Shown: positions 14,420 through 25,687 of the stretch, piece after piece
Layout of the letters: each line of letters starts with the position of its first letter
How positions within the stretch are numbered: position 1 is the stretch's first letter
Source: Pseudomonas entomophila
Lineage (GTDB): Bacteria > Pseudomonadota > Gammaproteobacteria > Pseudomonadales > Pseudomonadaceae
Direction of reading: 5' to 3'
Length of the DNA stretch: 64,000 nucleotides
Assembly (NCBI RefSeq): GCF_013523165.1
Contig: NZ_JAAMQI010000012.1
Location: 62,001 to 126,000, forward strand
Made by a program: the position numbers and the translations under genes
Notes under the pieces: generated by a model
What the model was told of the DNA's origin: nothing
Database searches by the model: none
What the model saw: only the letters and a program-made list of their open reading frames with translations

Positions 14420-15461
14420 ACGAACTGCAACTGCTGGGCCCCAGGGCCTATGGCGATGCCCTCGGCACGGCCGTGCTCAAGGCGGTGGCCGAGGACTTCC
14501 AGGTCGACGAAGTGCTCGACATCCCGTTGAGCGGCCAGGGCGAACACCTGTGGCTGTGGGTCGAGAAGCGTGACCTGAACACCGAAGAGGCCGCGCGCCG
14601 GCTGGCCCGCGCAGCGGGCGTTCCGCTGCGGGCCATCAGCTACGCCGGGCTCAAGGACCGTCAGGCCCTGACCCGCCAGTGGTTCAGCCTGCACCTGCCG
14701 GGCAAGGCCGACCCAGACCTGACCCGTGCCCAGGACGAGACCCTGCGCATCCTCGAGCAGACGCGCCACTCACGCAAGCTGCAGCGCGGCGCTCATTCGG
14801 CCAATGGCTTCACCCTGCGCCTGACCGCGCTCGCGGCCGACCACGCGGCCCTGGACGCGCGGCTGACGCAGATCGCCCGGCACGGGGTGCCCAACTACTT
14901 CGGTGCGCAGCGCTTCGGGCATGCCGGCGGCAACGTGCAGGATGCCCAGGCCTGGGCCGAGCGTGGCGCCTTGCCAGAGCAGCGCAACACCCGTTCGCGC
15001 CTGCTCTCCAGTGCACGCAGCTTCCTGTTCAACCAGGTGCTGGCCGAGCGCGTGCAGGCCGGCGACTGGCAGCGTGCGCTCGTGGGCGACCTGCTGGCGT
15101 TCACCGACAGCCGCAGCTTCTTCCCTGCCGACGCACACACCTGCGAAGACCCGCGCCTGGCGCTGCTCGACCTGCACCCGACCGGCCCGTTGTGGGGCGA
15201 AGGCGAGCCTGCCACCGAGGCTGCGCCCGGGGCTCGAGAGCGGGCGATCGGCGTGCAGCATGCGGCCCTCTGCCAGTGGCTGGCGAACGCCGGCCTGAAG
15301 CAGGAGCGTCGCATTCTGCGACTCCCTATTGGCGCGCTGGCGTGGCATTATCCCGAGCCTGATATCCTGCAACTGGAATTCGTCCTGCCGGCTGGATGCT
15401 TCGCCACCGTACTGGTGCGCGAGCTCGTCGATCTGCTGCCGGCAGGGCCTTTGGAAAGCCC

Positions 15462-15474
<13 letters not shown>
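14416..15474 (+). CDS. truD: tRNA pseudouridine(13) synthase
   Basis: TruD makes pseudouridine at position 13 of tRNA-Glu. The 352-residue protein carries the family motifs [15 protein letters not shown], the catalytic-loop [16 protein letters not shown] (Asp in GLKDR) and FGAQRFG. The start overlaps ispF (ATGA), and the 3' end overlaps surE by 13 bases, which makes this an unusually compact operon. The length fits the family. Confidence 0.95.
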
Positions 15475-16885
<1,411 letters not shown>

Positions 16886-17056
16886 ACCACGACGGATTTT
16901 TTGCACGGTCGACGAATTCCGCGGTCATTGCCCTGTCTATCAGGCGGTGACGCGACGATGCCGTCCAGCATGTTCTGCACGGGGCATCGCGGCAATTCGA
17001 CTCGGCCATGGAAGACAACTTTGCGATCAAGATCGTCAGATGAGAGGAAGCGGCGG

Positions 17057-17905
17057 GTGGGGCATACAATCATTGAGCAGCGCAAGGCGTGGACCGGCAA
17101 CCTGCTGTTGCCGATCGTATTGGCGCTGGGGGCTCTGCTGACCGGTTGCTCCAGTTCTGGCTCCAACAGCGCGAGCGTGGTCGACCGCAACGCCAGCGCT
17201 CCCAAGCGCCAGGCCGTGGCATCGGGGCAGTACAAGGTCCGGCCAGGCGACACCCTGTATTCCATCGCCTTCCGTTATGGCTGGGACTACAAGGAGCTGG
17301 CGGCGCGCAATGGCATTGGTGCGCCCTACACCATCCATCCCGGTCAGACCATCCGTTTCAGCAGCGGCTCCTCCGGCAGCACGACGGTCGTCTCGAGCCC
17401 GTCGTCGTCGAGCAAGACCACGGTGACGCGACGCGTGGTCGGCACCACGCCTGCCGTGGCCCAGACCACCACCACGACGGCCTCGGGCGGCAGCAGCACC
17501 ACCGTGACGAAAGTTCCTGCGGCCGAGGTGTCGGCCGGGGGCTGGATGTGGCCTGCCAACGGGGTCATCATCGGCAAATTCGCTTCAAACGGCAGTTTGA
17601 ATAAAGGCATTGATATCGCAGGTGATTTGGGACAGCCTGTTTTTGCTGCGTCCAATGGGTCAGTGGTGTACGCCGGTAGTGGATTGAGGGGCTACGGCGA
17701 ACTGATCATCATCAAGCACAGCGATACCTACGTGAGTGCCTACGGTCACAACCGCAGGCTGTTGGTTCGGGAGGGGCAAACCGTCAAGGCAGGGCAGACG
17801 ATCGCTGAAATGGGGTCCACGGGCGCTGATCGGGTAAAGCTGCACTTTGAAATTCGTCGTCAAGGTAAACCCGTCGATCCGCTCCAGTTTCTGCCACGCC
17901 GCTGA
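17057..17905 (+). CDS. nlpD: Lipoprotein NlpD, LytM-domain activator
   Basis: NlpD is an outer-membrane lipoprotein that activates cell-wall amidases (AmiC-type) at division. The GTG start at 17057 has GAGGAAG seven bases upstream, and the next residues GHTII fit Pseudomonas homologues. The lipobox LLTGC ends near residue 32. A LysM domain follows (YKVRPGDTLYSIAFRYGWDY, about residues 55-100), then a Ser/Thr-rich linker and a C-terminal M23/LytM domain. The metal-binding residues are lost: NKGID replaces HxGxD, and KLHFE replaces HLHFE. It is therefore a regulator, not a peptidase. In relatives an rpoS promoter lies inside this gene. Confidence 0.93.
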   Translation: MGHTIIEQRKAWTGNLLLPIVLALGALLTGCSSSGSNSASVVDRNASAPKRQAVASGQYKVRPGDTLYSIAFRYGWDYKELAARNGIGAPYTIHPGQTIRFSSGSSGSTTVVSSPSSSSKTTVTRRVVGTTPAVAQTTTTTASGGSSTTVTKVPAAEVSAGGWMWPANGVIIGKFASNGSLNKGIDIAGDLGQPVFAASNGSVVYAGSGLRGYGELIIIKHSDTYVSAYGHNRRLLVREGQTVKAGQTIAEMGSTGADRVKLHFEIRRQGKPVDPLQFLPRR

Positions 17906-18009
17906 TGAATGCATCCAGCCTGTTCTTGCGTAAAGGGACAGGCTCAAGCGCTGCCAGGGAAAAAGGTGACGCTCGAGTCTGAGTTCGAACTCAGCAAAGG
18001 ACTATAACA

Positions 18010-19017
18010 ATGGCTCTCAGCAAAGAAGTGCCGGAGTTTGACATCGACAACGACCTGCTCATCATGGAAGCGGACGTCGTGTTGGAAACGGAAGAGGTGT
18101 CGGACGAACCTGCTGCTTCCCCGGTTCGGACAAAGGCCAGGCAAGGCGCTTCACCCAAACAGCACAAGTACATCGACTATACGCGCGCGCTCGATGCCAC
18201 CCAGCTGTACCTCAACGAAATCGGTTTCTCGCCCCTGCTGTCGCCCGAGGAAGAGGTGCACTTTGCACGTCTGTCGCAGAAAGGCGATCCGGCAGGGCGC
18301 AAACGCATGATCGAAAGCAACCTGCGCCTGGTGGTGAAGATCGCTCGCCGCTATGTGAACCGTGGGTTGTCGCTGCTGGACCTGATCGAAGAGGGCAATC
18401 TCGGTCTGATCCGTGCGGTGGAAAAGTTCGATCCGGAGCGGGGGTTCCGGTTCTCCACCTACGCCACGTGGTGGATCCGCCAGACCATCGAACGCGCCAT
18501 CATGAACCAGACGCGCACCATTCGTCTGCCGATTCATGTGGTCAAGGAGCTCAACGTCTACCTGCGGGCAGCACGCGAGCTGACCCAGAAGCTCGACCAC
18601 GAACCGTCGCCGGAAGAGATCGCCGCGCTGCTGGAAAAACCGGTGGCCGAGGTCAAGCGCATGCTCGGGTTGAACGAGCGCGTGTCGTCGGTGGACGTTT
18701 CCCTGGGGCCTGACTCGGACAAGACCCTGCTCGACACGCTGACCGACGACCGCCCCACCGACCCGTTCGAGCTGCTGCAGGACGACGACCTCTCCCAGAG
18801 CATCGACCAATGGCTGGGCGAGCTGACCGACAAGCAGCGTGAAGTGGTGATTCGGCGGTTCGGCCTGCGGGGGCATGAAAGCAGCACCCTGGAAGACGTC
18901 GGCCTGGAGATTGGTCTGACGCGCGAGCGGGTACGGCAGATCCAGGTCGAAGGCCTCAAGCGCCTGCGCGAGATCCTGGAAAAGAACGGGCTTTCCAGCG
19001 AATCGTTGTTCCGTTAG
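18010..19017 (+). CDS. rpoS: RNA polymerase sigma factor RpoS (sigma-38)
   Basis: RpoS directs stationary-phase and stress transcription. The 335-residue protein has region 1.2 ([15 protein letters not shown]), region 2 ([27 protein letters not shown] and [18 protein letters not shown]), region 3 and region 4 with the helix-turn-helix ([20 protein letters not shown]). AAAGG lies about nine bases before the ATG. The pcm-nlpD-rpoS order and the downstream RsmZ RNA and fdxA are the Pseudomonas standard. A strong hairpin terminator follows at 19102-19156. Confidence 0.98.
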   Translation: MALSKEVPEFDIDNDLLIMEADVVLETEEVSDEPAASPVRTKARQGASPKQHKYIDYTRALDATQLYLNEIGFSPLLSPEEEVHFARLSQKGDPAGRKRMIESNLRLVVKIARRYVNRGLSLLDLIEEGNLGLIRAVEKFDPERGFRFSTYATWWIRQTIERAIMNQTRTIRLPIHVVKELNVYLRAARELTQKLDHEPSPEEIAALLEKPVAEVKRMLGLNERVSSVDVSLGPDSDKTLLDTLTDDRPTDPFELLQDDDLSQSIDQWLGELTDKQREVVIRRFGLRGHESSTLEDVGLEIGLTRERVRQIQVEGLKRLREILEKNGLSSESLFR

Positions 19018-19101
19018 GCCGCCCCTGCGCCATGCCGTCCAGCAGGGCGGTCGACGGGCGCTCGGGCATATCAGGACAAGGTCAATGGGCGTTCCCGAAC
19101 G

Positions 19102-19156
19102 GCCGCCCTGGCACGTGTGATGGAGCATTCCATCACCCTGGCCAGGGCGGCTTTTT
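19102..19156 (+). terminator. rpoS terminator
   Basis: GCCGCCCTGGC (19102-19112) pairs perfectly with GCCAGGGCGGC (19141-19151), followed by TTTTT. The 28-base loop contains a second hairpin, GTGATGG/CCATCAC (19115-19134). This gives a branched or stacked structure ahead of the T-tract. Confidence 0.88.
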
Positions 19157-19251
19157 CATGCCTGAAACGAAGTGCGTCATGGGCCATGCCCAGGCCTGGC
19201 CGCTGCCCGAGACCCAAGCGGCGCCTACAGTGTCCGTAGTACGACTTCCTA

Positions 19252-19269
19252 TGTAGGAGATTGCTCACA
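19252..19269 (+). promoter_or_regulatory. GacA binding site (UAS) upstream of rsmZ
   Basis: TGTAGG-AGATTG-CTCACA matches the known GacA box TGTAAG-N6-CTTACA with one change in each half. It lies about 190 bases before the predicted RsmZ start, the distance known for rsmZ in other pseudomonads. The stretch between them (about 19275-19400) is markedly AT-rich. In relatives this linker binds IHF or MvaT-type proteins. Confidence 0.85.
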
Positions 19270-19407
19270 GGTACAGTAAGCAAACAGCGTGAGCCACGGT
19301 AAACAGTTGTCGATTCTCAAAGACGAAATCTTTCAACTCACTGATCTATAAAGGGTTTTATAACTGAAACATGTGTTTCGGCTGAATTGATTTGAGAGAT
19401 CTTGCCC

Positions 19408-19435
19408 TTGTCTGGCGTACGGAAACCGCTAGTAT
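19408..19435 (+). promoter_or_regulatory. rsmZ core promoter
   Basis: TTGTCT (19408-19413) and TAGTAT (19430-19435) are 16 bases apart and place the RNA start near 19442. This is inferred from sequence and from the position of rsmZ promoters in other Pseudomonas. Confidence 0.6.
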
Positions 19436-19441
19436 TCGAAC

Positions 19442-19571
19442 TGTGCCCACGGACGCGGCACGGTCATCAAGGACGATGATCAGGACATCGCAGGACGCGG
19501 TTCATCAGGACGATGACAGGGAATACAGGGACCAAGGACGAAAAGTGGGCGGGCAACCGCCCCTTTTTTTT
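19442..19571 (+). ncRNA. rsmZ: Small regulatory RNA RsmZ
   Basis: RsmZ sequesters the translational repressors RsmA/RsmE and so relieves repression of secondary metabolism, biofilm and exoproduct mRNAs. The predicted RNA of about 130 nt contains eight GGA motifs, many as AAGGACG or CAGGACG in hairpin loops. It ends in the intrinsic terminator GGGCGG-GCAA-CCGCCC (19547-19562) followed by a T-run. A GacA box lies upstream, so transcription should depend on the GacS/GacA system. The place between rpoS and fdxA is where rsmZ sits in other pseudomonads. The exact 5' end is an estimate. Confidence 0.92.
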
Positions 19572-19672
19572 GCGCTCGAAAAAGCGTGGAAGGCGACGCG
19601 GCCCTGGGGCAGGGCCTGGCGCCAGCCTCAACGCGCAAGGCGATGAGGCCCCCGAAGGTCATGCGCGTGGCA

Positions 19673-19996
19673 TCAACGCTCCAGGAACTGGATCTTGCCC
19701 GCCGTGCCATCGAATTCCTTGGCTTCCGGCAGTTCGTCCTTCTTCTCAGTGATATTCGGCCAGATCTCCGCCAACTCGGCGTTCAGCTCGATGAAGTTCT
19801 CCATGCCAGCCGGGATCTCGTCTTCCGAGAAGATGGCTTGAGCCGGGCATTCCGGTTCGCACAGCGCACAGTCGATGCATTCGTCTGGATGAATGACCAG
19901 GAAGTTCGGACCTTCGTAGAAGCAGTCCACCGGGCAGACCTCTACACAGTCGGTGTACTTGCACTTGATGCAGTTGTCGGTGACGACGAAGGTCAT
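19673..19996 (-). CDS. fdxA: 7Fe ferredoxin FdxA
   Basis: FdxA is a small electron carrier with one [3Fe-4S] and one [4Fe-4S] cluster. The 107-residue protein has the cysteine pattern [14 protein letters not shown] followed by [12 protein letters not shown], then the C-terminal extension typical of Azotobacter-type ferredoxin I ([15 protein letters not shown]). It converges with rsmZ and lies downstream of mutS on the same strand, so mutS may read into it across about 130 bases. Confidence 0.96.
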   Translation of the reverse strand: MTFVVTDNCIKCKYTDCVEVCPVDCFYEGPNFLVIHPDECIDCALCEPECPAQAIFSEDEIPAGMENFIELNAELAEIWPNITEKKDELPEAKEFDGTAGKIQFLER

Positions 19997-20132
19997 TTCT
20001 AATTTTCTCCTCAGGCAACGGCAGCGTACCCCCGATACAGGGCAGCGCGGTTCGCGAAAGAGGCCACACGTCAGGCTGGGCGTGTGGCGCTGGCGAACCG
20101 CGCGGGATTCTAACAGCTTGTTACGGCACGCG

Positions 20133-22700
20133 TTATAACAGGTTCTTAAGTTGATATAGCGTTTCGATCGCTTGGCGCGGCGTCATGTTGTCCAGATCCA
20201 GGCCACCGAGCCGGTCCATGGCCGGGTGCGGCAGGCTGGCGAACAGATCGCTCTGATGGGGCGCTGCCGTTGGATGCGGCGCTGCCAGAGGAGGTTCCTG
20301 CGGCAGACTGGCGGTCTCCAGTCGGCCCAGGTGTTCTCTGGCCCGTGCGATGACCGCGCCGGGGACACCGGCCAGTTGCGCCACGGCCAGGCCATAGCTC
20401 TGGCTCGCCGGCCCCGGCAGGACGTGGTGCAGGAACACGATGCGCTCATTGTGCTCGGTGGCCTTCAAATGCACGTTGGCCACCAGCGGCTGGCTGTCCG
20501 GCAGGACCGTCAGTTCGAAATAGTGCGTGGCGAACAGCGTGTAGGCGCGCAGTTCGGCCAGGCGCTCGGCAGCGGCCCAGGCCAGCGACAGGCCGTCGAA
20601 GGTGCTGGTGCCGCGGCCGACTTCGTCCATCAGCACCAGGCTGCGATCGGTGGCGTTGTGCAGGATGTTGGCGGTTTCGCTCATCTCGACCATGAAGGTC
20701 GAACGGCCACCGGCCAGGTCGTCGCTGGAGCCGATCCGGGTGAAGATCCGATCGACCAGCGACAGCTCGCAACGGACGGCCGGCACGAAACTGCCGATGT
20801 GCGCCATGAGCACGATCAGCGCGGTCTGGCGCATGTACGTGGATTTACCGCCCATGTTCGGGCCGGTGATGATCAGCATCCGCGTGCTGTCGTCCAGCGT
20901 CAGGTCGTTGGCCACGAACGGCGTGGTCAGCACCTGTTCGACGACCGGGTGACGGCCTTGCTCGATGCGCAGGCACGGCGTCTCGACGAACTGCGGGCAG
21001 TTCAGGTCGAGGGTCAGGGCGCGTTCGGCCAGGTTGCTCAGCACGTCGAGCTCGGCCAGTGCCGCCGCGGTGTCCTGCAGCGGCGCCAGGTGACCGATCA
21101 GGGTTTCCAGCAGCGCGTCGTAGAGCATCTTCTCGCGCGCCAGCGCTCGGCTCTTGGCCGACAGCGCCTTGTCCTCGAACGCCTTGAGCTCCGGGGTGAT
21201 GAAGCGCTCGGCGCCCTTGAGCGTCTGGCGCCGGATGTAATCGCCGGGGGCCTGTTCGGCCTGGCGGGTCGGCAGCTCGATGTAGTAGCCGTGGACCCGG
21301 TTGTAGCCCACCTTCAGGTTGGACAGACCGGTGCGGGCACGCTCGCGGGTTTCCAGGTCGATCAGGAACTGGCCGGCGTTCTCGCTCATCGACAGCAGCT
21401 CGTCCAGCTCGGCATCGTAGCCGAGCTTGAGCACGCCGCCGTCGCGGATCACCGCTGGCGGGTTGTCGATGATCGCGCGCTCGAGCAGATTGGCCAGTTC
21501 AGGGTAGGTACCGGCGATGGCAGCCAGGCGCGCCAGGTGCGGCGCTTCCAGTTCGGCCATGGCGTTGTGCAGCTCGGGCAGGGCGGCCAACGCGTCGCGC
21601 AGGCGGGCCAGGTCCCGCGGGCGGGCGTTGCGCAGGCCGATGCGGGCCAGGATGCGCTCGATGTCGCCGATGTCCTTGAGCTGCGGCTGGAGCTTCTCGA
21701 AGCGATAACCGTCGAGCAGGCAGCGGATCGAGCCCTGGCGTGCCTGCAGGATTTTCAGGTCGCGCAGAGGGCGGTTCAGCCAGCGGGTCAGCAGGCGGCT
21801 GCCCATGGCGGTCTGGCAACGGTCGATCACCGATTGCAGCGTGTTGTCACGGCCGCCGGCCAGGTTGACGTCCAGTTCCAGGTTGCGTCGGCTGGCGCCG
21901 TCGAGGATGACCGTGTCGTCGAGGCGCTCGTGGCGCAGGCTGCGCAGGTGCGGCAGCGCGGTACGCTGGGTTTCCTTGGCATAGGCCAGAAGGCAACCGG
22001 CCGCACCGATGGCCAGGGTCAGCTTGTGGCAGCCGAAGCCCTTGAGGTCCTGGGTTGCGAACTGCTGGCACAGGCTCTTGCGCGCGGTATCGCGGTCGAA
22101 GTCCCACGGTGCCCGGCGCCGGCAGCCACGGCGTTTCTCCGCCGGCAGGCCCTGGGGCCAGTCGTCGGGGATCAGCAGCTCGACCGGGTTGATGCGCTCC
22201 AGTTCGGCCAGCAGGTTTTCCCAGCCCTTGAGCTCCTGCACGGTGAAGTTGCCGCTGGTGATGTCCAGTACCGCCAGGCCGAACAGGCGCTCATCGCCCA
22301 GCACGGCCGCGATCAGGTTGTCGCGGCGCTCGTCGAGCAGGGCCTCGTCGCTGATGGTGCCGGGGGTGATGATGCGTACCACCTGGCGCTCGACCGGGCC
22401 CTTGCTGGTGGCCGGGTCGCCGATCTGCTCGCAGATGACCACCGACTCGCCGAGCTTGACCAGCTTGGCCAGGTAGCCCTCGGCGGAGTGGAACGGGATG
22501 CCGCACATCGGGATCGATTGCCCGGCGGACTGGCCGCGGGCGGTCAGGGTGATGTCCAGCAGCTTGGCCGCACGCTTGGCGTCTTCGTAGAAGATCTCGT
22601 AGAAGTCGCCCATGCGGTAGAACATCAACTGGTCTGGATGCTGGTTCTTGAGCTTCCAGTACTGCTGCATCATCGGGGTATGGTGAGAAAGGTCGGACAT
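20133..22700 (-). CDS. mutS: DNA mismatch repair protein MutS
   Basis: MutS recognises mismatches and small loops and recruits MutL. The 855-residue protein has the N-terminal mismatch-binding domain with the FYRMGDFYE motif (Phe and Glu contact the mismatch). Connector, core and clamp domains follow, and then the ATPase with Walker [14 protein letters not shown], Walker [19 protein letters not shown] and FATHYFEL. I chose the start [15 protein letters not shown] at 22700. The frame is open 48 bases further, but that stretch lacks conservation-like sequence. Confidence 0.98.
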   Translation of the reverse strand: MSDLSHHTPMMQQYWKLKNQHPDQLMFYRMGDFYEIFYEDAKRAAKLLDITLTARGQSAGQSIPMCGIPFHSAEGYLAKLVKLGESVVICEQIGDPATSKGPVERQVVRIITPGTISDEALLDERRDNLIAAVLGDERLFGLAVLDITSGNFTVQELKGWENLLAELERINPVELLIPDDWPQGLPAEKRRGCRRRAPWDFDRDTARKSLCQQFATQDLKGFGCHKLTLAIGAAGCLLAYAKETQRTALPHLRSLRHERLDDTVILDGASRRNLELDVNLAGGRDNTLQSVIDRCQTAMGSRLLTRWLNRPLRDLKILQARQGSIRCLLDGYRFEKLQPQLKDIGDIERILARIGLRNARPRDLARLRDALAALPELHNAMAELEAPHLARLAAIAGTYPELANLLERAIIDNPPAVIRDGGVLKLGYDAELDELLSMSENAGQFLIDLETRERARTGLSNLKVGYNRVHGYYIELPTRQAEQAPGDYIRRQTLKGAERFITPELKAFEDKALSAKSRALAREKMLYDALLETLIGHLAPLQDTAAALAELDVLSNLAERALTLDLNCPQFVETPCLRIEQGRHPVVEQVLTTPFVANDLTLDDSTRMLIITGPNMGGKSTYMRQTALIVLMAHIGSFVPAVRCELSLVDRIFTRIGSSDDLAGGRSTFMVEMSETANILHNATDRSLVLMDEVGRGTSTFDGLSLAWAAAERLAELRAYTLFATHYFELTVLPDSQPLVANVHLKATEHNERIVFLHHVLPGPASQSYGLAVAQLAGVPGAVIARAREHLGRLETASLPQEPPLAAPHPTAAPHQSDLFASLPHPAMDRLGGLDLDNMTPRQAIETLYQLKNLL

Positions 22701-22852
22701 TCGAGGCCTTGAAACGGTGCGTCGATTAGACAAAAGCGGATCGGCCAATACTACAGGGTTTCTCCGGGCGATGCCGCCTCCGGCTCGCCTGGCCGATGCC
22801 TGGGCAGGGCGCCATCGGTGCTAAGGTGAGTGTTCTCACACAAGGATCCGCC

Positions 22853-23335
22853 ATGACCGACATCACCGCCTTGTCCCAGCATCTGGGTGAACATCTGACC
22901 CGTCTCGGTGCCCAAGTAAGCACGGCTGAATCGTGTACGGGCGGCGGCATCGCCGAGGCCATCACCCGTGTCGCAGGCAGCTCTGCCTGGTTCGAAGCCG
23001 GTTATGTGACGTATTCGAACCGGCAGAAGACCGCGCAGCTGGGCGTACCCGAGGCCTTGTTCGACACCGTGGGCGCAGTCAGCCAGGCGGTCGTCGAGGC
23101 GATGGCGCGAGGTGCCCAGGCCGGCAGCGGCGCACGTTTCAGCGTGGCGGTCAGTGGTGTGGCCGGCCCGGGCGGTGGTTCGCCCGCCAAGCCCGTGGGC
23201 ACCGTCTGGCTGGCCTGGGCGGACGGCGAACGGGTGCACAGCGTCAGGCACCAGTTCGACGGTGACCGCCAGGCGGTGCGTGAACAGACCGTGGCAGCGG
23301 CGCTCCAAGGGCTGTTACGTCTTGGTGCAGAGTAA
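22853..23335 (+). CDS. pncC: Nicotinamide-nucleotide amidohydrolase (CinA C-terminal family)
   Basis: PncC deamidates nicotinamide mononucleotide to nicotinate mononucleotide and so recycles NAD. The ATG at 22853 is preceded by AAGG and gives 160 residues. The family motifs STAESCTGGGIAEAIT (with the nucleophilic Ser) and SGVAGPGGGSPAKPVGTVWLAW are clear. It stands directly upstream of recA, as in other Pseudomonas. A hairpin at 23343-23370 follows its stop codon. Confidence 0.94.
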   Translation: MTDITALSQHLGEHLTRLGAQVSTAESCTGGGIAEAITRVAGSSAWFEAGYVTYSNRQKTAQLGVPEALFDTVGAVSQAVVEAMARGAQAGSGARFSVAVSGVAGPGGGSPAKPVGTVWLAWADGERVHSVRHQFDGDRQAVREQTVAAALQGLLRLGAE

Positions 23336-23342
23336 ATTGCAG

Positions 23343-23370
23343 ACAGGGGTAGGCGGAAGCCTCACCCTGT
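23343..23370 (+). other. Hairpin between pncC and recA
   Basis: ACAGGG/CCCTGT and AGGC/GCCT form two stacked stems with a GGAA tetraloop. No T-tract follows. It could be a weak terminator for pncC. The recA LexA box lies ten bases beyond it. Confidence 0.45.
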
Positions 23371-23379
23371 GGAATAATA

Positions 23380-23395
23380 CTGTCTACTTATACAG
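23380..23395. promoter_or_regulatory. LexA (SOS) box of recA
   Basis: CTGTCTACTTATACAG fits the CTG-N10-CAG LexA operator. It overlaps a TATACA that could serve as the -10 box (23389-23394), so bound LexA would block recA transcription. Confidence 0.9.
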
Positions 23396-23438
23396 GTATT
23401 GAGGCCGTCAGGGCCTTGTCGATCACGTGAGGATTTCA

Positions 23439-24506
23439 ATGGACGACAACAAGAAGCGCGCCTTGGCTGCGGCCCTGGGTCAGATCGAACGTCAGTTTGG
23501 CAAAGGCGCCGTCATGCGCATGGGCGACCATGAGCGCCAGGCCATTCCGGCCATCTCCACCGGCTCGCTCGGGCTGGACATCGCACTGGGCATCGGCGGC
23601 CTGCCGAAGGGCCGTATCGTGGAAATCTACGGGCCGGAATCGTCGGGCAAGACGACCCTGACCCTGTCAGTCATCGCCCAAGCCCAGAAGAGCGGCGCCA
23701 CCTGCGCCTTCGTCGACGCCGAGCACGCGCTCGATCCCGAGTACGCGGGCAAGCTGGGCGTCAACGTCGACGACCTGCTGGTCTCGCAGCCGGACACCGG
23801 CGAGCAGGCCCTGGAAATCACCGACATGCTGGTGCGTTCCAACGCCGTCGACGTGATCATCGTCGACTCCGTGGCCGCGCTGGTGCCCAAGGCCGAGATC
23901 GAAGGCGAGATGGGCGACATGCACGTCGGCCTGCAGGCGCGACTGATGTCCCAGGCGCTGCGCAAGATCACCGGTAACATCAAGAACGCCAACTGCCTGG
24001 TCATCTTCATCAACCAGATCCGCATGAAGATCGGCGTGATGTTCGGCAGCCCGGAAACCACCACCGGTGGTAACGCGCTGAAGTTCTACGCCTCCGTGCG
24101 TCTCGACATCCGCCGTACTGGCGCGGTGAAAGAGGGTGACGAAGTCGTGGGCAGCGAAACCCGCGTCAAGATCGTCAAGAACAAGGTCGCTCCACCGTTC
24201 CGCCAGGCCGAGTTCCAGATCCTCTACGGCAAGGGCATCTACCGCAACGGCGAGATCATCGACCTGGGCGTGGCCAACGGGTTTGTGGAGAAGTCCGGCG
24301 CCTGGTACAGCTACAAGGGCAGCAAGATCGGCCAGGGCAAGGCGAACGCCGCCAAGTACCTGCAAGAGAACGAGGCCGCTGGCGCCGAGCTCGACAAGCT
24401 GATCCGCGACAAGCTGCTCAACGTGGGTGCCGTCGAAGCAGCAGGCAAGGCAGCGGCTGCCGAAGCCAGTGCCGATGACGTCGCCGACGCCGACACCGGC
24501 AACTGA
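23439..24506 (+). CDS. recA: Recombinase A
   Basis: RecA forms filaments on single-stranded DNA, drives strand exchange and triggers LexA cleavage. I chose the ATG at 23439 ([17 protein letters not shown]), with GTGAGGA as ribosome site. The frame opens 12 bases earlier. Walker A GPESSGKT is at residues 65-72, with [10 protein letters not shown] as Walker B. The L2 loop is represented by [17 protein letters not shown]. The length of 355 residues is standard. A LexA box lies upstream, and recX follows eight bases after the stop. Confidence 0.98.
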   Translation: MDDNKKRALAAALGQIERQFGKGAVMRMGDHERQAIPAISTGSLGLDIALGIGGLPKGRIVEIYGPESSGKTTLTLSVIAQAQKSGATCAFVDAEHALDPEYAGKLGVNVDDLLVSQPDTGEQALEITDMLVRSNAVDVIIVDSVAALVPKAEIEGEMGDMHVGLQARLMSQALRKITGNIKNANCLVIFINQIRMKIGVMFGSPETTTGGNALKFYASVRLDIRRTGAVKEGDEVVGSETRVKIVKNKVAPPFRQAEFQILYGKGIYRNGEIIDLGVANGFVEKSGAWYSYKGSKIGQGKANAAKYLQENEAAGAELDKLIRDKLLNVGAVEAAGKAAAAEASADDVADADTGN

Positions 24507-24513
24507 TCGGCCC

Positions 24514-24981
24514 ATGTCCGCCGTACTCGATACCCCCGTCGCGGTGCGGCGGACGGCCATGGACCTGCTCGCGCGACGTGAGCATGGGCGTGTCGAGCTG
24601 ACACGCAAGCTGCGCCAGCGCGGTGCTTCGGATGAGCTGATCGAGCCTGCGCTCGATCGGCTGGCCGAAGAAGGATTGCTGAGCGAAGCGCGCTACCTCG
24701 AACACTTCATCTCCTACCGAGCCAACGCTGGCTATGGTCCTGCACGGATTCGCGAGGACCTGGGTCAGCGTGGCCTGGATCGAGGTGACGTGGAACAGGC
24801 CCTGCGCGACAGCGGTGTCGATTGGGCGGCGCGGTTGCGCGACGTCTGGCAGCGCAAGTTCGCAGGAGAGCAGCCTACCGAGCCCAAGCGCCGGGCTCAG
24901 CAGATGCGCTTTCTGGCGTACCGCGGCTTTCCCATGGACATGATCGGTCGTCTGCTCAGCGGACGGGACCTGGACGACTGA
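24514..24981 (+). CDS. recX: Regulatory protein RecX
   Basis: RecX binds RecA filaments and limits their activity. The 155-residue protein consists of three-helix repeats. Family motifs include [40 protein letters not shown] and [12 protein letters not shown]. The ATG at 24514 lies eight bases past the recA stop, so expression as a recA read-through under LexA control is likely. Confidence 0.93.
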   Translation: MSAVLDTPVAVRRTAMDLLARREHGRVELTRKLRQRGASDELIEPALDRLAEEGLLSEARYLEHFISYRANAGYGPARIREDLGQRGLDRGDVEQALRDSGVDWAARLRDVWQRKFAGEQPTEPKRRAQQMRFLAYRGFPMDMIGRLLSGRDLDD

Positions 24982-25069
24982 TCGATCCACCCTGTCCGCA
25001 GGTCAGCGGAGCAGGGCAATGGGCCTGTTGAGTCGCGAAGCGACACGGTTCAGACCCCTTCCACGCGGC

Positions 25070-25486
25070 TTACTTCTTCTTGCCACCGGCGCAGGTCGCG
25101 GCGTTGAACACTTGCTGATCCACAGGACGGTTGGTCTTGTATTCAGTGAAGTCGTAGCGCAGCACGGCGCCTTTGGCCATCAACTGACGAAAGCCGGTGT
25201 TGCGGCAGACGCTGGCGCCGAGCTGGTCGCGCACCTTGTCCGGATTGGAGCGCATTTCGGCCGCATGGCTGGCCCGTACGCTCAAGTGGTTGATCAGCTG
25301 GTTGCCCTCGACGGTGTAGCCCTGGTCGAGGATGTCTTCATTGATGGCGCGCGGCGTACCGACGCTGCTTTCCTGGGCGACCTTGTGCAGCATCTGGGAG
25401 AGCTCGTACTCCTGCTTGGACGCAGCTTCGGCGGCCAGGGGCAACGCGAGCGCCAGGCTCAGGGTCGGGACAATAAGGCGTAGCAT
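25070..25486 (-). CDS. Secreted QSregVF-family protein
   Basis: The 138-residue protein begins with a cleavable signal peptide (MLRLIVPTLSLALALPLAAEAA), so it should be exported to the periplasm or outside. The ATG at 25486 has AGGAGAG six bases upstream. The frame is open for 14 more codons without support. The mature part resembles the quorum-sensing-regulated virulence factor family known from P. aeruginosa PA3611, which also lies near recA-recX. Two cysteines (SVCRNTG, AATCAGG) could form a disulfide. The biochemical role is unknown. Confidence 0.8.
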   Translation of the reverse strand: MLRLIVPTLSLALALPLAAEAASKQEYELSQMLHKVAQESSVGTPRAINEDILDQGYTVEGNQLINHLSVRASHAAEMRSNPDKVRDQLGASVCRNTGFRQLMAKGAVLRYDFTEYKTNRPVDQQVFNAATCAGGKKK

Positions 25487-25687
25487 GCATCTCTCCTGTT
25501 CGTTGACTGGCGCTTTGACAGGTGTCACGCCAGGGTGTTCCGTGCTGACGGTCTGGAGTATACAAGCCGGCGCAGCGGATCGCTCGTGCGGCGCGGCAAG
25601 CCGTCGACCTCTGGTAGACTGTCGTCTCGTTCACCGCTTCCGAGCCTTTCCCGTGTTCATCACCGCTCCCTCACAGGTCGCTCAGCC

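Noticed and set aside
19032..19256. Small open frame after rpoS
   Set aside because: It runs through the rpoS terminator and the GacA box and has no recognisable protein sequence.
20172..22712. Open frame of over 840 codons antisense to mutS
   Set aside because: It is a shadow of mutS in high-GC DNA: His/Gln/Val-rich translation with no known family, and mutS is certain.
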